Source of the DNA: Nguyenibacter vanlangensis
GTDB lineage: Bacteria; Pseudomonadota; Alphaproteobacteria; Acetobacterales; Acetobacteraceae
Length of the DNA: 64,000 nucleotides
Assembly: GCF_038719015.1 (NCBI RefSeq)
Contig: NZ_CP152276.1
Coordinates: 2,740,001 to 2,804,000, forward strand
Direction of reading: 5' to 3'
The notes beneath the pieces were generated by a model. The model was not told the DNA's origin. It was given only the letters and a program-made list of their open reading frames with translations, and made no database searches. The position numbers were made by a program, and so were the translations under genes. Positions within the stretch are counted from its first letter, which is position 1. The number at the start of each line of letters is the position of its first letter. Positions 36,396 to 44,522 of this stretch are shown piece by piece.

Positions 36396-36602
36396 ATGGC
36401 TGAACACGCCCATAGCGTACCCCGGGGAGCCCGTACAAGGGCAAACCGCGTCGCATCCCATTGGCAGGACATCGTTCCCGCCCTTCTTTTCCCCTTCCTG
36501 GTGCTGATCGCGCTGGTCGGATTCGCCCGGCCGGAGGTTTTGCGCCACAGCGGCGCGAAACTCGCTCACGCTCCGCTGGTGCTGGCGGAGGGCGGCCGAT
36601 GA
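36396..36602 (+). CDS. Small membrane protein, 68 aa
   Basis: ATG 36396 preceded by AGGAGCAGGCA. One membrane helix (DIVPALLFPFLVLIALVGFA). First of five tiny genes whose stops and starts overlap as ATGA. No family recognised. Confidence 0.6.
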   Translation: MAEHAHSVPRGARTRANRVASHWQDIVPALLFPFLVLIALVGFARPEVLRHSGAKLAHAPLVLAEGGR

Positions 36603-36823
36603 GCCAGGAGCGCATGGAGGCCATCGCGGCGGCGGGCTTCAAGGCCCAGAACATCGCGACGCTGCTGATCTGGGCGGGAAACGCCGCTGCTCAAACGTGC
36701 TTCGAGCCGACCGTGGAGCGCATGAGCCTCTATGGCCACGCCATCCAGTGGGCCGGGGAAGAACTCTCTCGCCTGTCGGACGAAATCACCGCCGGCATCG
36801 AGGCGCTGGAGGTGCGGTCATGA
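36599..36823 (+). CDS. Hypothetical protein, 74 aa
   Basis: ATG 36599 overlaps the previous stop (ATGA). Helical (MSQERMEAIAAAGFKAQNIA ... IQWAGEELSRLSDEITAG). No family recognised; translationally coupled to its neighbours. Confidence 0.6.
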   Translation: MSQERMEAIAAAGFKAQNIATLLIWAGNAAAQTCFEPTVERMSLYGHAIQWAGEELSRLSDEITAGIEALEVRS

Positions 36824-37068
36824 GCAGAACCAGGACACCCGACCATGATCGCATCACCAGCGCCGCCAAGAGCGCCTTGGGTGACGTTGAGCTTGCCGTG
36901 TCCGGCCTGACCCTGCTGCTGGGGCAGATGGTCGACACCGAGGGGGACGTCAGTAGCGACACGGTGATGGATTGGGCCCACGCGCTCCAGTGGCTGCGGG
37001 ATTCCGTCAAGGGCGCCATCGCCGCTCCGCTGACCGAGATCGCCCGCCAGGAAGGAGCGAAGCCATGA
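36820..37068 (+). CDS. Hypothetical protein, 82 aa
   Basis: ATG 36820 overlaps the previous stop (ATGA). Helical (DRITSAAKSALGDVELAVSG ... DWAHALQWLRDSVKGAI). Shares the HA-QW helix flavour of the preceding protein, so the two may be related. No family recognised. Confidence 0.6.
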   Translation: MSRTRTPDHDRITSAAKSALGDVELAVSGLTLLLGQMVDTEGDVSSDTVMDWAHALQWLRDSVKGAIAAPLTEIARQEGAKP

Positions 37069-37193
37069 TCCGCGGCCTCATGCGCCAGGCGGCCCTGTTC
37101 GTCTTGATCCCGCTGTCCGCCTGGTCGATCCGGGCGGCGGGCCGGCTCAGCCGGCTGACCGTCCGCTTGGCGCGGCGGGAGGACGAACTATGA
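37065..37193 (+). CDS. Tiny membrane protein, 42 aa
   Basis: ATG 37065 overlaps the previous stop and has GGAAGGAG upstream. One membrane segment (AALFVLIPLSAWSIRAAG) followed by a basic tail. Too short to classify. Confidence 0.5.
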   Translation: MIRGLMRQAALFVLIPLSAWSIRAAGRLSRLTVRLARREDEL

Positions 37194-37453
37194 ACGAACA
37201 GATGCGCGCGTTCCTGCTCGCCCGGACGCAGGACATGACCCTGACCAGGCAGGAACGGGAAATCGTCCTGGCACTGCGTGAACCCGAAGTCCTGCTACAC
37301 GACGCCCTGCGCATGGCCGCGCTGATGCCGATGCTGACCCGCGGCGAGCCGTCAGACGGCGATCCCGAGGCTGTGCAGTGGCTGGCTTATCGGCTCCAGG
37401 AGCGGCTGGAGATCTTGCAAGCCGTCATGACGAAACCGGCGGAGGCAGCCTGA
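37190..37453 (+). CDS. Hypothetical protein, 87 aa
   Basis: ATG 37190 overlaps the previous stop (ATGA). MNEQMRAFLLARTQDMTLTR then helical repeats ending VQWLAYRLQERLEILQAVM. Last intact gene of the coupled chain. No family recognised. Confidence 0.6.
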   Translation: MNEQMRAFLLARTQDMTLTRQEREIVLALREPEVLLHDALRMAALMPMLTRGEPSDGDPEAVQWLAYRLQERLEILQAVMTKPAEAA

Positions 37454-37701
37454 TGGGGCGTCCTCGCAAGGTGTGAAGCCAGTGCGAAACCCTGACGCTC
37501 CAGACAATGCGCCAGGACGGCGCGATGTGGAAGGAAATTGGCAGGGCGCTGGGCAAGCCTGGCAACACCTGTCGGCGATACTGGATTGAGATGCTGAATG
37601 GTCCCGACGGGTGGGCAGATGGGTCGCGCAGTCAGCGCGCGCGGCAGCAGCGGGAACGCGCGTTGATCCGGGCGGCATCTACACAGGAACTGAGGTCATG
37701 A
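37453..37701 (+). pseudogene. HTH-like gene with an in-frame stop after codon 7
   Basis: ATG 37453 overlaps the previous stop like the other genes of the chain, but MGRPRKV is followed by TGA (37474-37476). The same frame then continues coding-like: LTLQTMRQDGAMWKEIGRAL GKPGNTCRRYW, a Myb/HTH-like motif, to 37701. ATG 37507 could restart translation (64 residues). Either a nonsense mutation or a real short form. Confidence 0.5.
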
Positions 37702-38053
37702 TACGGCCAAATAAGAAAAATTTGGTAGGCGTGTTGATCAGAACATCGAAGGTGCTGTATCCATCTATCTATGGGTCTCCGCTGGTATGGCACAGGCATT
37801 GCCTCCACGGATACGCCACTAGAAGACAGGTCACAGGCATCGACCGGGTCACTAGAGGGCAGCCCTGTCGGCACAGGCATCGCTCGACTGATCAGACGCA
37901 TATAAACGGCGTCAATCCAGGCAAAAAATCAATCCGTCGCCGGAGCGCTCTCACGCGCCCGGATTCCAACCATCGTGAATGCGATGTCGCGTTGGAGGTG
38001 CCCGTTTGCGCGCGTCTCCGGCCTGCCGCATTCCATTTTATTGGGCCTGTAAT
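37702..38053. other. Non-coding region with an 11-base motif in three copies
   Basis: About 350 bases with no convincing gene. CACAGGCAT(C/T)G occurs at 37791, 37832 and 37872, spaced 41 and 40 bases (about four helical turns), upstream of the AlpA-like gene. Likely regulatory. Confidence 0.45.
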
Positions 38054-38071
38054 ATGCGGAATACCTCCGTG

Positions 38072-38311
38072 ATGAGCATGCGTGACGATGAAAGCATCGG
38101 CCGGCATGACGTATCCACCTCCTACAACCAAATCTTCACCAGCCCGAAGGAAATCCAGCGCCGTTTCGGAATGGGTCACAGCACGTTCTATCGGCTGTTG
38201 AACCAGGGCGCCTTCGAGGCGGTGAAGTTCGGATCGGCGACACGGGTTCGAATCGCCAGTGTCGAAGACTATTTCGCCAGTCTGCCGCGCATATCCACAC
38301 CGGTCGCCTGA
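38072..38311 (+). CDS. AlpA/excisionase-type DNA-binding protein
   Basis: About 79 residues (ATG 38072; 38054 and 38078 are also possible, none has a clear ribosome site). FTSPKEIQRRFGMGHSTFYR LLNQGAFEAVKFG is the MerR/AlpA-like winged helix used by excisionases and satellite activators such as P4-family AlpA. It stands upstream of the replication genes and could control excision or the operon that follows. Confidence 0.8.
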   Translation: MSMRDDESIGRHDVSTSYNQIFTSPKEIQRRFGMGHSTFYRLLNQGAFEAVKFGSATRVRIASVEDYFASLPRISTPVA

Positions 38312-38450
38312 AAAAGAAATCGCCGGCTGCCATTAGGCAAGCCGACGACCCAACAGAACACACCGACAACTGAACGCGACATTCGGTTTGTAGGTCTACG
38401 TTGGGCCGATCGGCAAGCCAAAAGCGCCGGCAGCACATAGGAAAGTGCAA

Positions 38451-39221
38451 ATGCCGAGCTTGAAAAAGCGCGGGCGCCCGACGTGCGTCCGCAACGGGAA
38501 AACTGTGCCCCGCCTGTGGGCTCGTCCGATCGAGGGACGTTATCTCCACACCGTCATTTTCAATGATGGCACGGATTGCCCGCTGGCCTGCGCCATGGAC
38601 GCCTTGCAGGCCAGCCAATTCTGCCAGCGTATCAGCGCCGTTCACGACTGGCCGGTGATGGATCATCGCCCCAAGGACATCGGCCCCGAGGTGGCGGCCG
38701 AGAAGATCTGGGCAACCATGCCGCCGGAATACAAGGTCCAGATCGACGGGGAAACCCGCGTCAATATGGCAGGGGCCGGATACATAATGGCCGACATGTG
38801 CCGGGAATACCGCCTGCCGTTGGGCGTCGCCGTTCATCGTATCGCCGAACGCATCGTCACATTCATCGACGCCATGGTTTCGCAAGGGGTGATGTCGGAG
38901 CAGGACGGAAACGAAAACGCCCGGCTTGCTGCCAAAGGGGCATTTTCCCGTCTGGATGAAATCTACGCCAGTGAGGATCACGGCCCGGACCTTGCGACTG
39001 TCACGCCTCACCGGCTGGGCGTGATGCTGGCCGATTACCATCAGAGCAAGAACAGTTCTGACGACCAGTTCCAACATGGGCTGACCGCCGCTGTGACGAT
39101 CGCGATGACGGCCTGGACCGGGAAGGGCGAGAGCGAATCTGTAGCCAAGGCCAGAGCGGACGTCACGATGGATGCCGCAATCCGGCACTGGTTCCGTTTG
39201 ACCGGGAGGGCAGTCGGATGA
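38451..39221 (+). CDS. Hypothetical protein, 256 aa
   Basis: ATG 38451 with AGGAAAG upstream. Basic start (MPSLKKRGRPTCVRNGKTVP) and mostly helical remainder. No family recognised. First of a chain of four genes joined by ATGA overlaps that ends in the primase-helicase, so a role in replication or its control is likely by context only. Confidence 0.65.
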   Translation: MPSLKKRGRPTCVRNGKTVPRLWARPIEGRYLHTVIFNDGTDCPLACAMDALQASQFCQRISAVHDWPVMDHRPKDIGPEVAAEKIWATMPPEYKVQIDGETRVNMAGAGYIMADMCREYRLPLGVAVHRIAERIVTFIDAMVSQGVMSEQDGNENARLAAKGAFSRLDEIYASEDHGPDLATVTPHRLGVMLADYHQSKNSSDDQFQHGLTAAVTIAMTAWTGKGESESVAKARADVTMDAAIRHWFRLTGRAVG

Positions 39222-39652
39222 AACCCCTGCACAATCCCATCTATATCGGCCAGTTGCGTGGACGCGCCATCCGGTTCTTCGCTGCCCCCAACGGCGTAGT
39301 CGCCCTGCCGTGGCATTCGTGCGCCGACCTTGTGAGTGCGGCCGGGCTGTCGACAGATGCGCAGGACACCTTCCTCCAGATGACACGCTCAGGCTCGTTC
39401 CAGGACAGTGTCAGGACAGTGCACACGGATGCGGGGGACGTTCTGATCGCACCGCATTTCGTCGCCCAGGGCACGATCGGCGCTTTCCGGCAGTGTGGCT
39501 TCCTGCCGGACGATGGCGCCTTCGAGAACGAGTTCTATCGGGCCGGCATTGGCGCGACGAAGGTTCTCCAGGTGGGCATGAGTCTGGAAGAGCGCTGTCG
39601 CAACCTCATCCAGATGGGACGCCATAGCCTTGGCCAGGAGGACGAGGAATGA
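39218..39652 (+). CDS. Hypothetical protein, 144 aa (BRO/antirepressor-like look)
   Basis: ATG 39218 overlaps the previous stop. IYIGQLRGRAIRFFAAPNGV VALPW is a compact beta start reminiscent of phage antirepressor N-domains, followed by LVSAAGLSTDAQDTFLQM. Not certain. Coupled to both neighbours by ATGA. Confidence 0.6.
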   Translation: MKPLHNPIYIGQLRGRAIRFFAAPNGVVALPWHSCADLVSAAGLSTDAQDTFLQMTRSGSFQDSVRTVHTDAGDVLIAPHFVAQGTIGAFRQCGFLPDDGAFENEFYRAGIGATKVLQVGMSLEERCRNLIQMGRHSLGQEDEE

Positions 39653-39963
39653 GCATTCCCATCCCCCGCCTCGACTTCGACCACATCAACCGGACCGCCC
39701 TCGGCGTGCTGCCGTCTCTGCTGGCGCGCTGGCTGCCGGACGGCAAGCGCCTGGGTAACGAGTGGGTGGCCTGCAATCCTCGCCGGGCCGATCGATCGCC
39801 CGGGTCCTTCAAGGTGAACATGAATACCTGCCGCTGGTCCGATTTTGCGACCGGCGATCGCGGTGGCGATCCCGTGTCTCTGGCCGCCTACCTGTTCGAC
39901 CTGAAGCAGGGAGACGCCGCCCAGCGGCTGGCCGTCATGCTCGGGCTGGGAGGTGAGGCATGA
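39649..39963 (+). CDS. Primase N-terminal-like protein, 104 aa
   Basis: ATG 39649 overlaps the previous stop. RLGNEWVACNPRRADRSPGS FKVN and RWSDFATGDRGGDPVSLAAY L match the N-terminal module that precedes the Toprim domain in satellite/phage primases; no zinc Cys4 is left. It stops where the Toprim-helicase begins (ATGA), so the enzyme is split into two coupled polypeptides. Confidence 0.7.
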   Translation: MSIPIPRLDFDHINRTALGVLPSLLARWLPDGKRLGNEWVACNPRRADRSPGSFKVNMNTCRWSDFATGDRGGDPVSLAAYLFDLKQGDAAQRLAVMLGLGGEA

Positions 39964-42488
39964 ACGCGGTGCCCCCTCCCCCTCCGCGTGGACTGACATC
40001 CGATATCCAGCCCGGTGATCCGTTTCATCCCCTCACCCATGCGGAAATGGCCCACGCGACTAACCTGGGCAGCGAACGGGAGATCTGGCAGCCGATCATG
40101 CCAGCACCCAAGGAGCCGGCTCTACCGCGGGGCGCGACCAAACTTTGGGTCTATCGGGATGCGGAGGGTCGGCCACTCTGCGCCCGCTTCCGCAAGCCGG
40201 ACGAGAAAGGTGGCAAGGTTGTGCTGCCGCTGACCTTCGGACGTCGTGTCTGGACCGATCGCAAGGGCGTCCGCCGCGACGAAACTGGATGGCACTGGAA
40301 GCAGCCGGTCAAGCCGCTCCCGCTGTATGGGCTCGATCGGCTGGCCATTTTGCCCGATGCGCCGGTTCTTCTTGTGGAAGGCGAAAAGACCGCCGACGCC
40401 GCGGCGCTCTTATTTCCAGATCACGTCGCCATAACTTCCCCCGGGGGCAGCAAGGCGGCCGGCAATAGCGACTGGTCGGCGCTGGCCGGGCGCAATGTGA
40501 TTCTCTGGCCCGACAACGATGAGCCTGGCCAGATGTGGGTCGACGACGTCATACGGCTGCTACGCGAGGCCGGTGCCGGCATCGTCAAGAAGGTGGAACT
40601 GCCCGCCGGGCTCCCGGATGCCTGGGATCTGGCCGATCCGCTGCCTGATGAAATAGCGGAATGGAGCGAAGATCCCGAGCCACTACGGACTGCGCTGGAG
40701 CGTGCCCCGCTCGCCGCGTCGAATGTCGAAATGCCGAGCGGCTATCTGATGAAGCCAGGCGGTCTTTTCTTCCGGCCGGAGCAGACGGGAGATGACGTCA
40801 AGCCAGATATCTGGATCGCGGCGCCCTTCGATGTGGTTGCCGAGACAAATGACGGGACCGGCCAAGCATGGGGGCTGCTGATCCGTTGGGTGGATCGTGA
40901 CGGCCGTACCCATCAGTGGTCGATTCCGAAGCGCCTGGTGCATGGCGAGGGAAAGGAAATCGCCGGCGAGTTGGAGGACGCTGGGCTGAATTGCTCAATC
41001 GCCGGGACACGTCACTTTCGCCAGTTCATCGCCAGTGTGAAGACCAAGACGCGCCTGCGCTGCGTGGACCGGTCAGGATGGCACGATACGCCGAAGGGAT
41101 CGGCCTTTGTCCTGCCGGGCGGTCTAACGCTGGGCGCTGGGGCGCGCTCCGTCATCTTCCAGTCCGATCGAGCGGCCACCGGCCAGGAATTCCAGGCCGC
41201 GGGCACGCTGGCCGACTGGCAGCGCGGGATTGCGGCGTATGCGGTGGGGAACAGCCGGCTGGCGCTGTTCGTTGCCGCGGCGTTCGCCGGCCCGCTGCTG
41301 GATATCGCGGGTGAGCAATCCGGCGGCGTCCACCTTGTCGGCAAGGCGCAGTCGGGGAAATCGACGGCAGCCTATCTGGCCGGCAGCGTGTGGGGGCGAG
41401 GTGATCGTGACGGGCAGGTCAGATCCTGGCGCGGCACGGCGAACGGCCTGGAGGGGATTGCTTCTGAAACCTCCGACACGGTGCTGATCCTGGACGAGAT
41501 GGGCCAGGCCGACAGCCGGGAGGTGGGGGAGATCACCTATCTGCTGGCGAACAACTCGGGGAAGACCCGGGCGGCGCGCAGCGGCAATGCGCGGGCACGC
41601 AAGACCTGGCACGTACTGTTCCTTTCCACCGGCGAAGTGACGCTGGCCGCCAAGATGGGCGAGCACGGCAACCGGACCATGGCAGGACAGGAGGTGCGCC
41701 TGGTGAACGTGCCTGCAGACGCCGGCGCCGGCATGGGGCTGTTCGAAGCGCTGCACGGACTTGAATCTCCGGGCGCGCTGGCGGACCACCTGCGGGTGGC
41801 TGCCCGGACCCATTACGGCACCGCTTCGCGGGCCTTTCTGGGGCGCCTGACGCAGGACCGCAGCGACGAGTCCGATGTGCTGCTGGGTTTCATCAAGGAC
41901 ATCCGGCGCAATTTCGAGACGGCCTTTATGCCGGCCGGCGCGGATGGGCAGGTGCGCAGCGTCGCCGCGCGTTTCGCCCTGATCGCGGCGGCTGGCGAAC
42001 TGGCGATCGACTATCAGGTGTTGCCCTGGCCACAGGGAGAGGCATTCCGCGCCGCGGGGGTATGCTTCAAAGCATGGCTTGCGGAACGGGGTGGCGTCGG
42101 TGCCAGCGAAGACCGCCAGGCGATCGAGCAGGTCCGTGCCTTCATCGAGCAGCACGGGGAAAGCCGCTTTACGAACCTGACGCCCGATCCCCTAACCGGC
42201 GACGATAGGACGGACGACCGGATCCGCACCATCAACCGCGCGGGCTTCAAGCGGCGCGTGGGGACGACGAATGGCGATCGGTGGGAATATCTGATCTTGC
42301 CGGAGATGTTTCGCTCGGAGGTGTGCAAGGGGCTCGATGCGCCCCGTGCGGCGAAGGCTCTCAAGGAGGCAGGGCTATTGATCCCGGGCGACGGGAAAAA
42401 CCTGGCATGTCGTGTGCCGGTCCCAGGCGAAGGACGCCCCCGCGTCTATCTTATCAAGGGCGACATCTTGGGGGGCGACCATGATTGA
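39960..42488 (+). CDS. Toprim primase / DUF927-type helicase
   Basis: 842 residues. Toprim-like region (VLLVEGEKTADAAALL, about 136-151, and ILWPDNDEPGQMW, about 181-193), then the DUF927 region (FRQFIASVKTKTRLRCVDRS GWH), and a P-loop ATPase with Walker A GKAQSGKST (about 461-469) and Walker B VLILDEMGQ (about 506-514). Such proteins prime and unwind DNA for self-replicating satellites and ICEs. The iteron cluster begins 36 bases after its stop. ATGA-coupled to the primase-N gene. Confidence 0.88.
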   Translation: MNAVPPPPPRGLTSDIQPGDPFHPLTHAEMAHATNLGSEREIWQPIMPAPKEPALPRGATKLWVYRDAEGRPLCARFRKPDEKGGKVVLPLTFGRRVWTDRKGVRRDETGWHWKQPVKPLPLYGLDRLAILPDAPVLLVEGEKTADAAALLFPDHVAITSPGGSKAAGNSDWSALAGRNVILWPDNDEPGQMWVDDVIRLLREAGAGIVKKVELPAGLPDAWDLADPLPDEIAEWSEDPEPLRTALERAPLAASNVEMPSGYLMKPGGLFFRPEQTGDDVKPDIWIAAPFDVVAETNDGTGQAWGLLIRWVDRDGRTHQWSIPKRLVHGEGKEIAGELEDAGLNCSIAGTRHFRQFIASVKTKTRLRCVDRSGWHDTPKGSAFVLPGGLTLGAGARSVIFQSDRAATGQEFQAAGTLADWQRGIAAYAVGNSRLALFVAAAFAGPLLDIAGEQSGGVHLVGKAQSGKSTAAYLAGSVWGRGDRDGQVRSWRGTANGLEGIASETSDTVLILDEMGQADSREVGEITYLLANNSGKTRAARSGNARARKTWHVLFLSTGEVTLAAKMGEHGNRTMAGQEVRLVNVPADAGAGMGLFEALHGLESPGALADHLRVAARTHYGTASRAFLGRLTQDRSDESDVLLGFIKDIRRNFETAFMPAGADGQVRSVAARFALIAAAGELAIDYQVLPWPQGEAFRAAGVCFKAWLAERGGVGASEDRQAIEQVRAFIEQHGESRFTNLTPDPLTGDDRTDDRIRTINRAGFKRRVGTTNGDRWEYLILPEMFRSEVCKGLDAPRAAKALKEAGLLIPGDGKNLACRVPVPGEGRPRVYLIKGDILGGDHD

Positions 42489-42523
42489 AGACGCCTCCAT
42501 TCACCACCGTGGGCATATTTGCG

Positions 42524-42761
42524 GTCGGACAAGTCAGAGAGGTCATGAGAAACGGCAGAAATCCGCCCATCCCGTCAGATCGGCGACTTCCGACGGCCTC
42601 CGCAACGCAGTCGCACATGTCGAAACTGCGTGTGATTCTATTGGCCATTTGTCCGACCTGTCCGATTTAAAAAAACATGAGTCGGACAGAAAACCTCTAT
42701 CCACAATCGGCAGAAAACAGCCATTTTTCATGTTTCGTCCGACCTGCCCGACTTGTCCGAC
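42524..42761. repeat. Iteron cluster 2 (GTCGGAC/GTCCGAC, 9-bp period)
   Basis: GTCGGAC at 42524; GTCCGAC at 42651 with GTCCGAT 9 bases on (42660); GTCGGAC at 42681; GTCCGAC at 42737, GCCCGAC at 42746, GTCCGAC at 42755 (again 9-base steps). An A-rich stretch (TTTAAAAAAACATG) lies in the middle, as in an origin's unwinding element. No gene is convincing in 42489-42794. Confidence 0.7.
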
Positions 42762-42794
42762 CGGATTTGGATATGGTCGGCGGGAGGTGCGCCC

Positions 42795-43427
42795 ATGGTG
42801 AGCCAGAACCTTCTGCGCTGGGCCTCCGATCCGGCGACCGCTGATCCCATGACGGACACCGGGCAGGTTGCACCACTACCGAGCGCCAATTCCATCGACC
42901 TGGCGGCCGTGACGGACGACGAACGCCGCTCGGCTTTGAGAGGGCCGGCCCAGGCCCTGCTGACGGAAGCGGAGCATTACGGGGTGCGGGTGCTGGTCGA
43001 TGCCGGCCGCCCCCGCCTGTCGGGCAAGCTGCCGCCGGAAGCGATCGAGGCTGAGTTTCCGCAGCGGCTGGCTCTCTGTCGGCGTGAAGTCGCCATAGCC
43101 GCCGACAGCCTGGCGCGCGGGTGGCGCGTCGCGTGGTCGGAAGATGAGGGGATTTTCCGCGTCATGTCGCCGCGCGAGGCAGAGCGGATCGATATTACCC
43201 CTTTCCTAGTCGAAGCACGCTCGAACTTACGGTCTCCGTCATGGGTCGACCTGGACGGGATCCCGGTTCCGGATGGCACTGCCTGCCACTGTTGCCGGGG
43301 AACGACATGGTGGCGCGAGGCCGAGCACCCGCAGGGGTGGCGTTGCCGCAACTGTCATCCGGCTCCGCTGAACATTCCGATCATCACGTCCGAGCCATCA
43401 CACCCGACAAAGAAAGAACGAGCATGA
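42795..43427 (+). CDS. Zinc-ribbon hypothetical protein, 210 aa
   Basis: ATG 42795 preceded by GGGAGGTGCGCCC. The C-terminus has a CxxC pair and a second CxxC (CHCCRGTTWWREAEHPQGWR CRNC), a zinc ribbon; the centre holds SGKLPPEAIEAEFPQRLALC RREVA. Similar zinc-tailed proteins follow primase genes in mobile elements. Role unknown. Confidence 0.7.
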   Translation: MVSQNLLRWASDPATADPMTDTGQVAPLPSANSIDLAAVTDDERRSALRGPAQALLTEAEHYGVRVLVDAGRPRLSGKLPPEAIEAEFPQRLALCRREVAIAADSLARGWRVAWSEDEGIFRVMSPREAERIDITPFLVEARSNLRSPSWVDLDGIPVPDGTACHCCRGTTWWREAEHPQGWRCRNCHPAPLNIPIITSEPSHPTKKERA

Positions 43428-43522
43428 CGAATCGCGCCTACCGCACCGCGAATGCCAGACAGGGCAGCAAACCAACGGGACCAGAGATCTACCCGGTTTT
43501 TCAAGGAGCGCGCTGCCAATGA
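43424..43522 (+). CDS. Tiny protein, 32 aa
   Basis: ATG 43424 overlaps the previous stop and its own stop overlaps the next start (ATGA at both ends), which argues that it is translated. Basic N-terminus; too short to classify. Confidence 0.4.
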   Translation: MTNRAYRTANARQGSKPTGPEIYPVFQGARCQ

Positions 43523-43776
43523 GCACAGAGCCAGGTGACATGTTTCCCGCGCATGTGGGTTTTGGGGTGGCGGATCGGAATCTGCTGATTGGCAGCACGG
43601 AAGACGAGTTCCGGCAGGAACTCCTGCTGGCTGCGGCAAGGGTGTGGGGGATCTTCATCGGGCGCGGCGCCGGAGACGGAGTTGCCCGTGCCGCGTGGCA
43701 GCAGGTTCTGGATGCCGGGGTCTGTCGTCGGATTTACACCATGGAGATCATGCCCGCCGGGCGCGGAACAGCGTAA
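43519..43776 (+). CDS. Hypothetical protein, 85 aa
   Basis: ATG 43519 overlaps the previous stop. HVGFGVADRNLLIGSTEDEF RQELLLAAARVWGIFIG. No family recognised; last of the coupled chain 42795-43776. Confidence 0.55.
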   Translation: MSTEPGDMFPAHVGFGVADRNLLIGSTEDEFRQELLLAAARVWGIFIGRGAGDGVARAAWQQVLDAGVCRRIYTMEIMPAGRGTA

Positions 43777-43812
43777 GCGGGGTCAGCCAAGATATCGGCC
43801 GGTCTTGGTCGT

Positions 43813-44121
43813 TCACCCCCAGCCGGCACCTCGCATCATCCTGCCACGCTGGGCCTCGGCGGCAGCCACCTGTTCAGGGGTCGGCCGCTGCGCGCCGCTC
43901 TGGGGCTGCGTATGCCGCGAGGTGGGCGCAGATTCCTGGACTTTGATCGACAGGAACTCGCTATATTTTCCCTGCCGGACCCAGGCGCAAATCTCCATCG
44001 GATGACCGTTCACCATCAATGTGCCGACATAGTCCGGCGCTTTGTCCGATTTGCGGCGGCTGTTCAGGAACAGAGCCCCGGAATTGTCGCGTTGCTGACC
44101 TGCGGTGTTCTGGTTCGTCAT
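43813..44121 (-). CDS. Hypothetical protein, 102 aa
   Basis: Central part SGALFLNSRRKSDKAPDYVG TLMVNGHPMEICAWVRQGKY looks like the small beta-barrel (OB-like, DUF736-like) proteins common in phages and plasmids, with a disordered Gln/Pro-rich tail. Convergent with the 43519 gene. Function unknown. Confidence 0.6.
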   Translation of the reverse strand: MTNQNTAGQQRDNSGALFLNSRRKSDKAPDYVGTLMVNGHPMEICAWVRQGKYSEFLSIKVQESAPTSRHTQPQSGAQRPTPEQVAAAEAQRGRMMRGAGWG

Positions 44122-44369
44122 GTCGTCTCTCTCTGGTTCGGATGCCCTGTTCGGAAAATTTCCGACCGCCCGGTTTCGTTGGTGTGACCTATTCTATCTC
44201 CATTTCCTGTCTGCATTCTTCTTCATGTTGCATGCGCGCATCCTGCGACGCTAAAGTCATTTCATCAGGGCACAGGCACCGCCCGCCATCCGATGCAGAT
44301 CCCATGATGGGATTCGTGCGCGATTGCAGGTGCCGTATGCGCTCGATCCATCCCCCAAAGTCCCGCTGT

Positions 44370-44522
44370 CAACCCCAGCCGCCGTCGCCGGCGGCGCTGC
44401 TGGTCTATCCGCCGTCGGGCGGGGCGATCGACGCGGGGACGGCGAACGCGCCCGTCACGATCCTGGCCGGCGGGGGCGCGACCTTCTGGAAGAACACGAC
44501 AACGCAATGGTATTCGGAATGA
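44370..44522 (+). pseudogene. C-terminal fragment of a phage virion-type protein
   Basis: The frame ends LLVYPPSGGAIDAGTANAPV then TILAGGGATFWKNTTTQWYS E, a C-terminus typical of phage head/tail decoration proteins, but upstream the frame loses coding character. Its stop overlaps the start of the tail-fibre-like gene (ATGA). A truncated remnant. Confidence 0.45.

Noticed and set aside
37791..37880. CRISPR-like spacing of the 11-base motif
   Set aside because: Only three copies of a motif too short for a CRISPR repeat, intervening sequences share bases, and no cas genes are near.
37611..38072. 153-codon frame ending before AlpA
   Set aside because: Covers the regulatory repeats and has no coding signal or ribosome site; start lies inside the previous frame.
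41124..42155. 343-codon minus frame over the helicase
   Set aside because: Antisense shadow of the DUF927 helicase gene.
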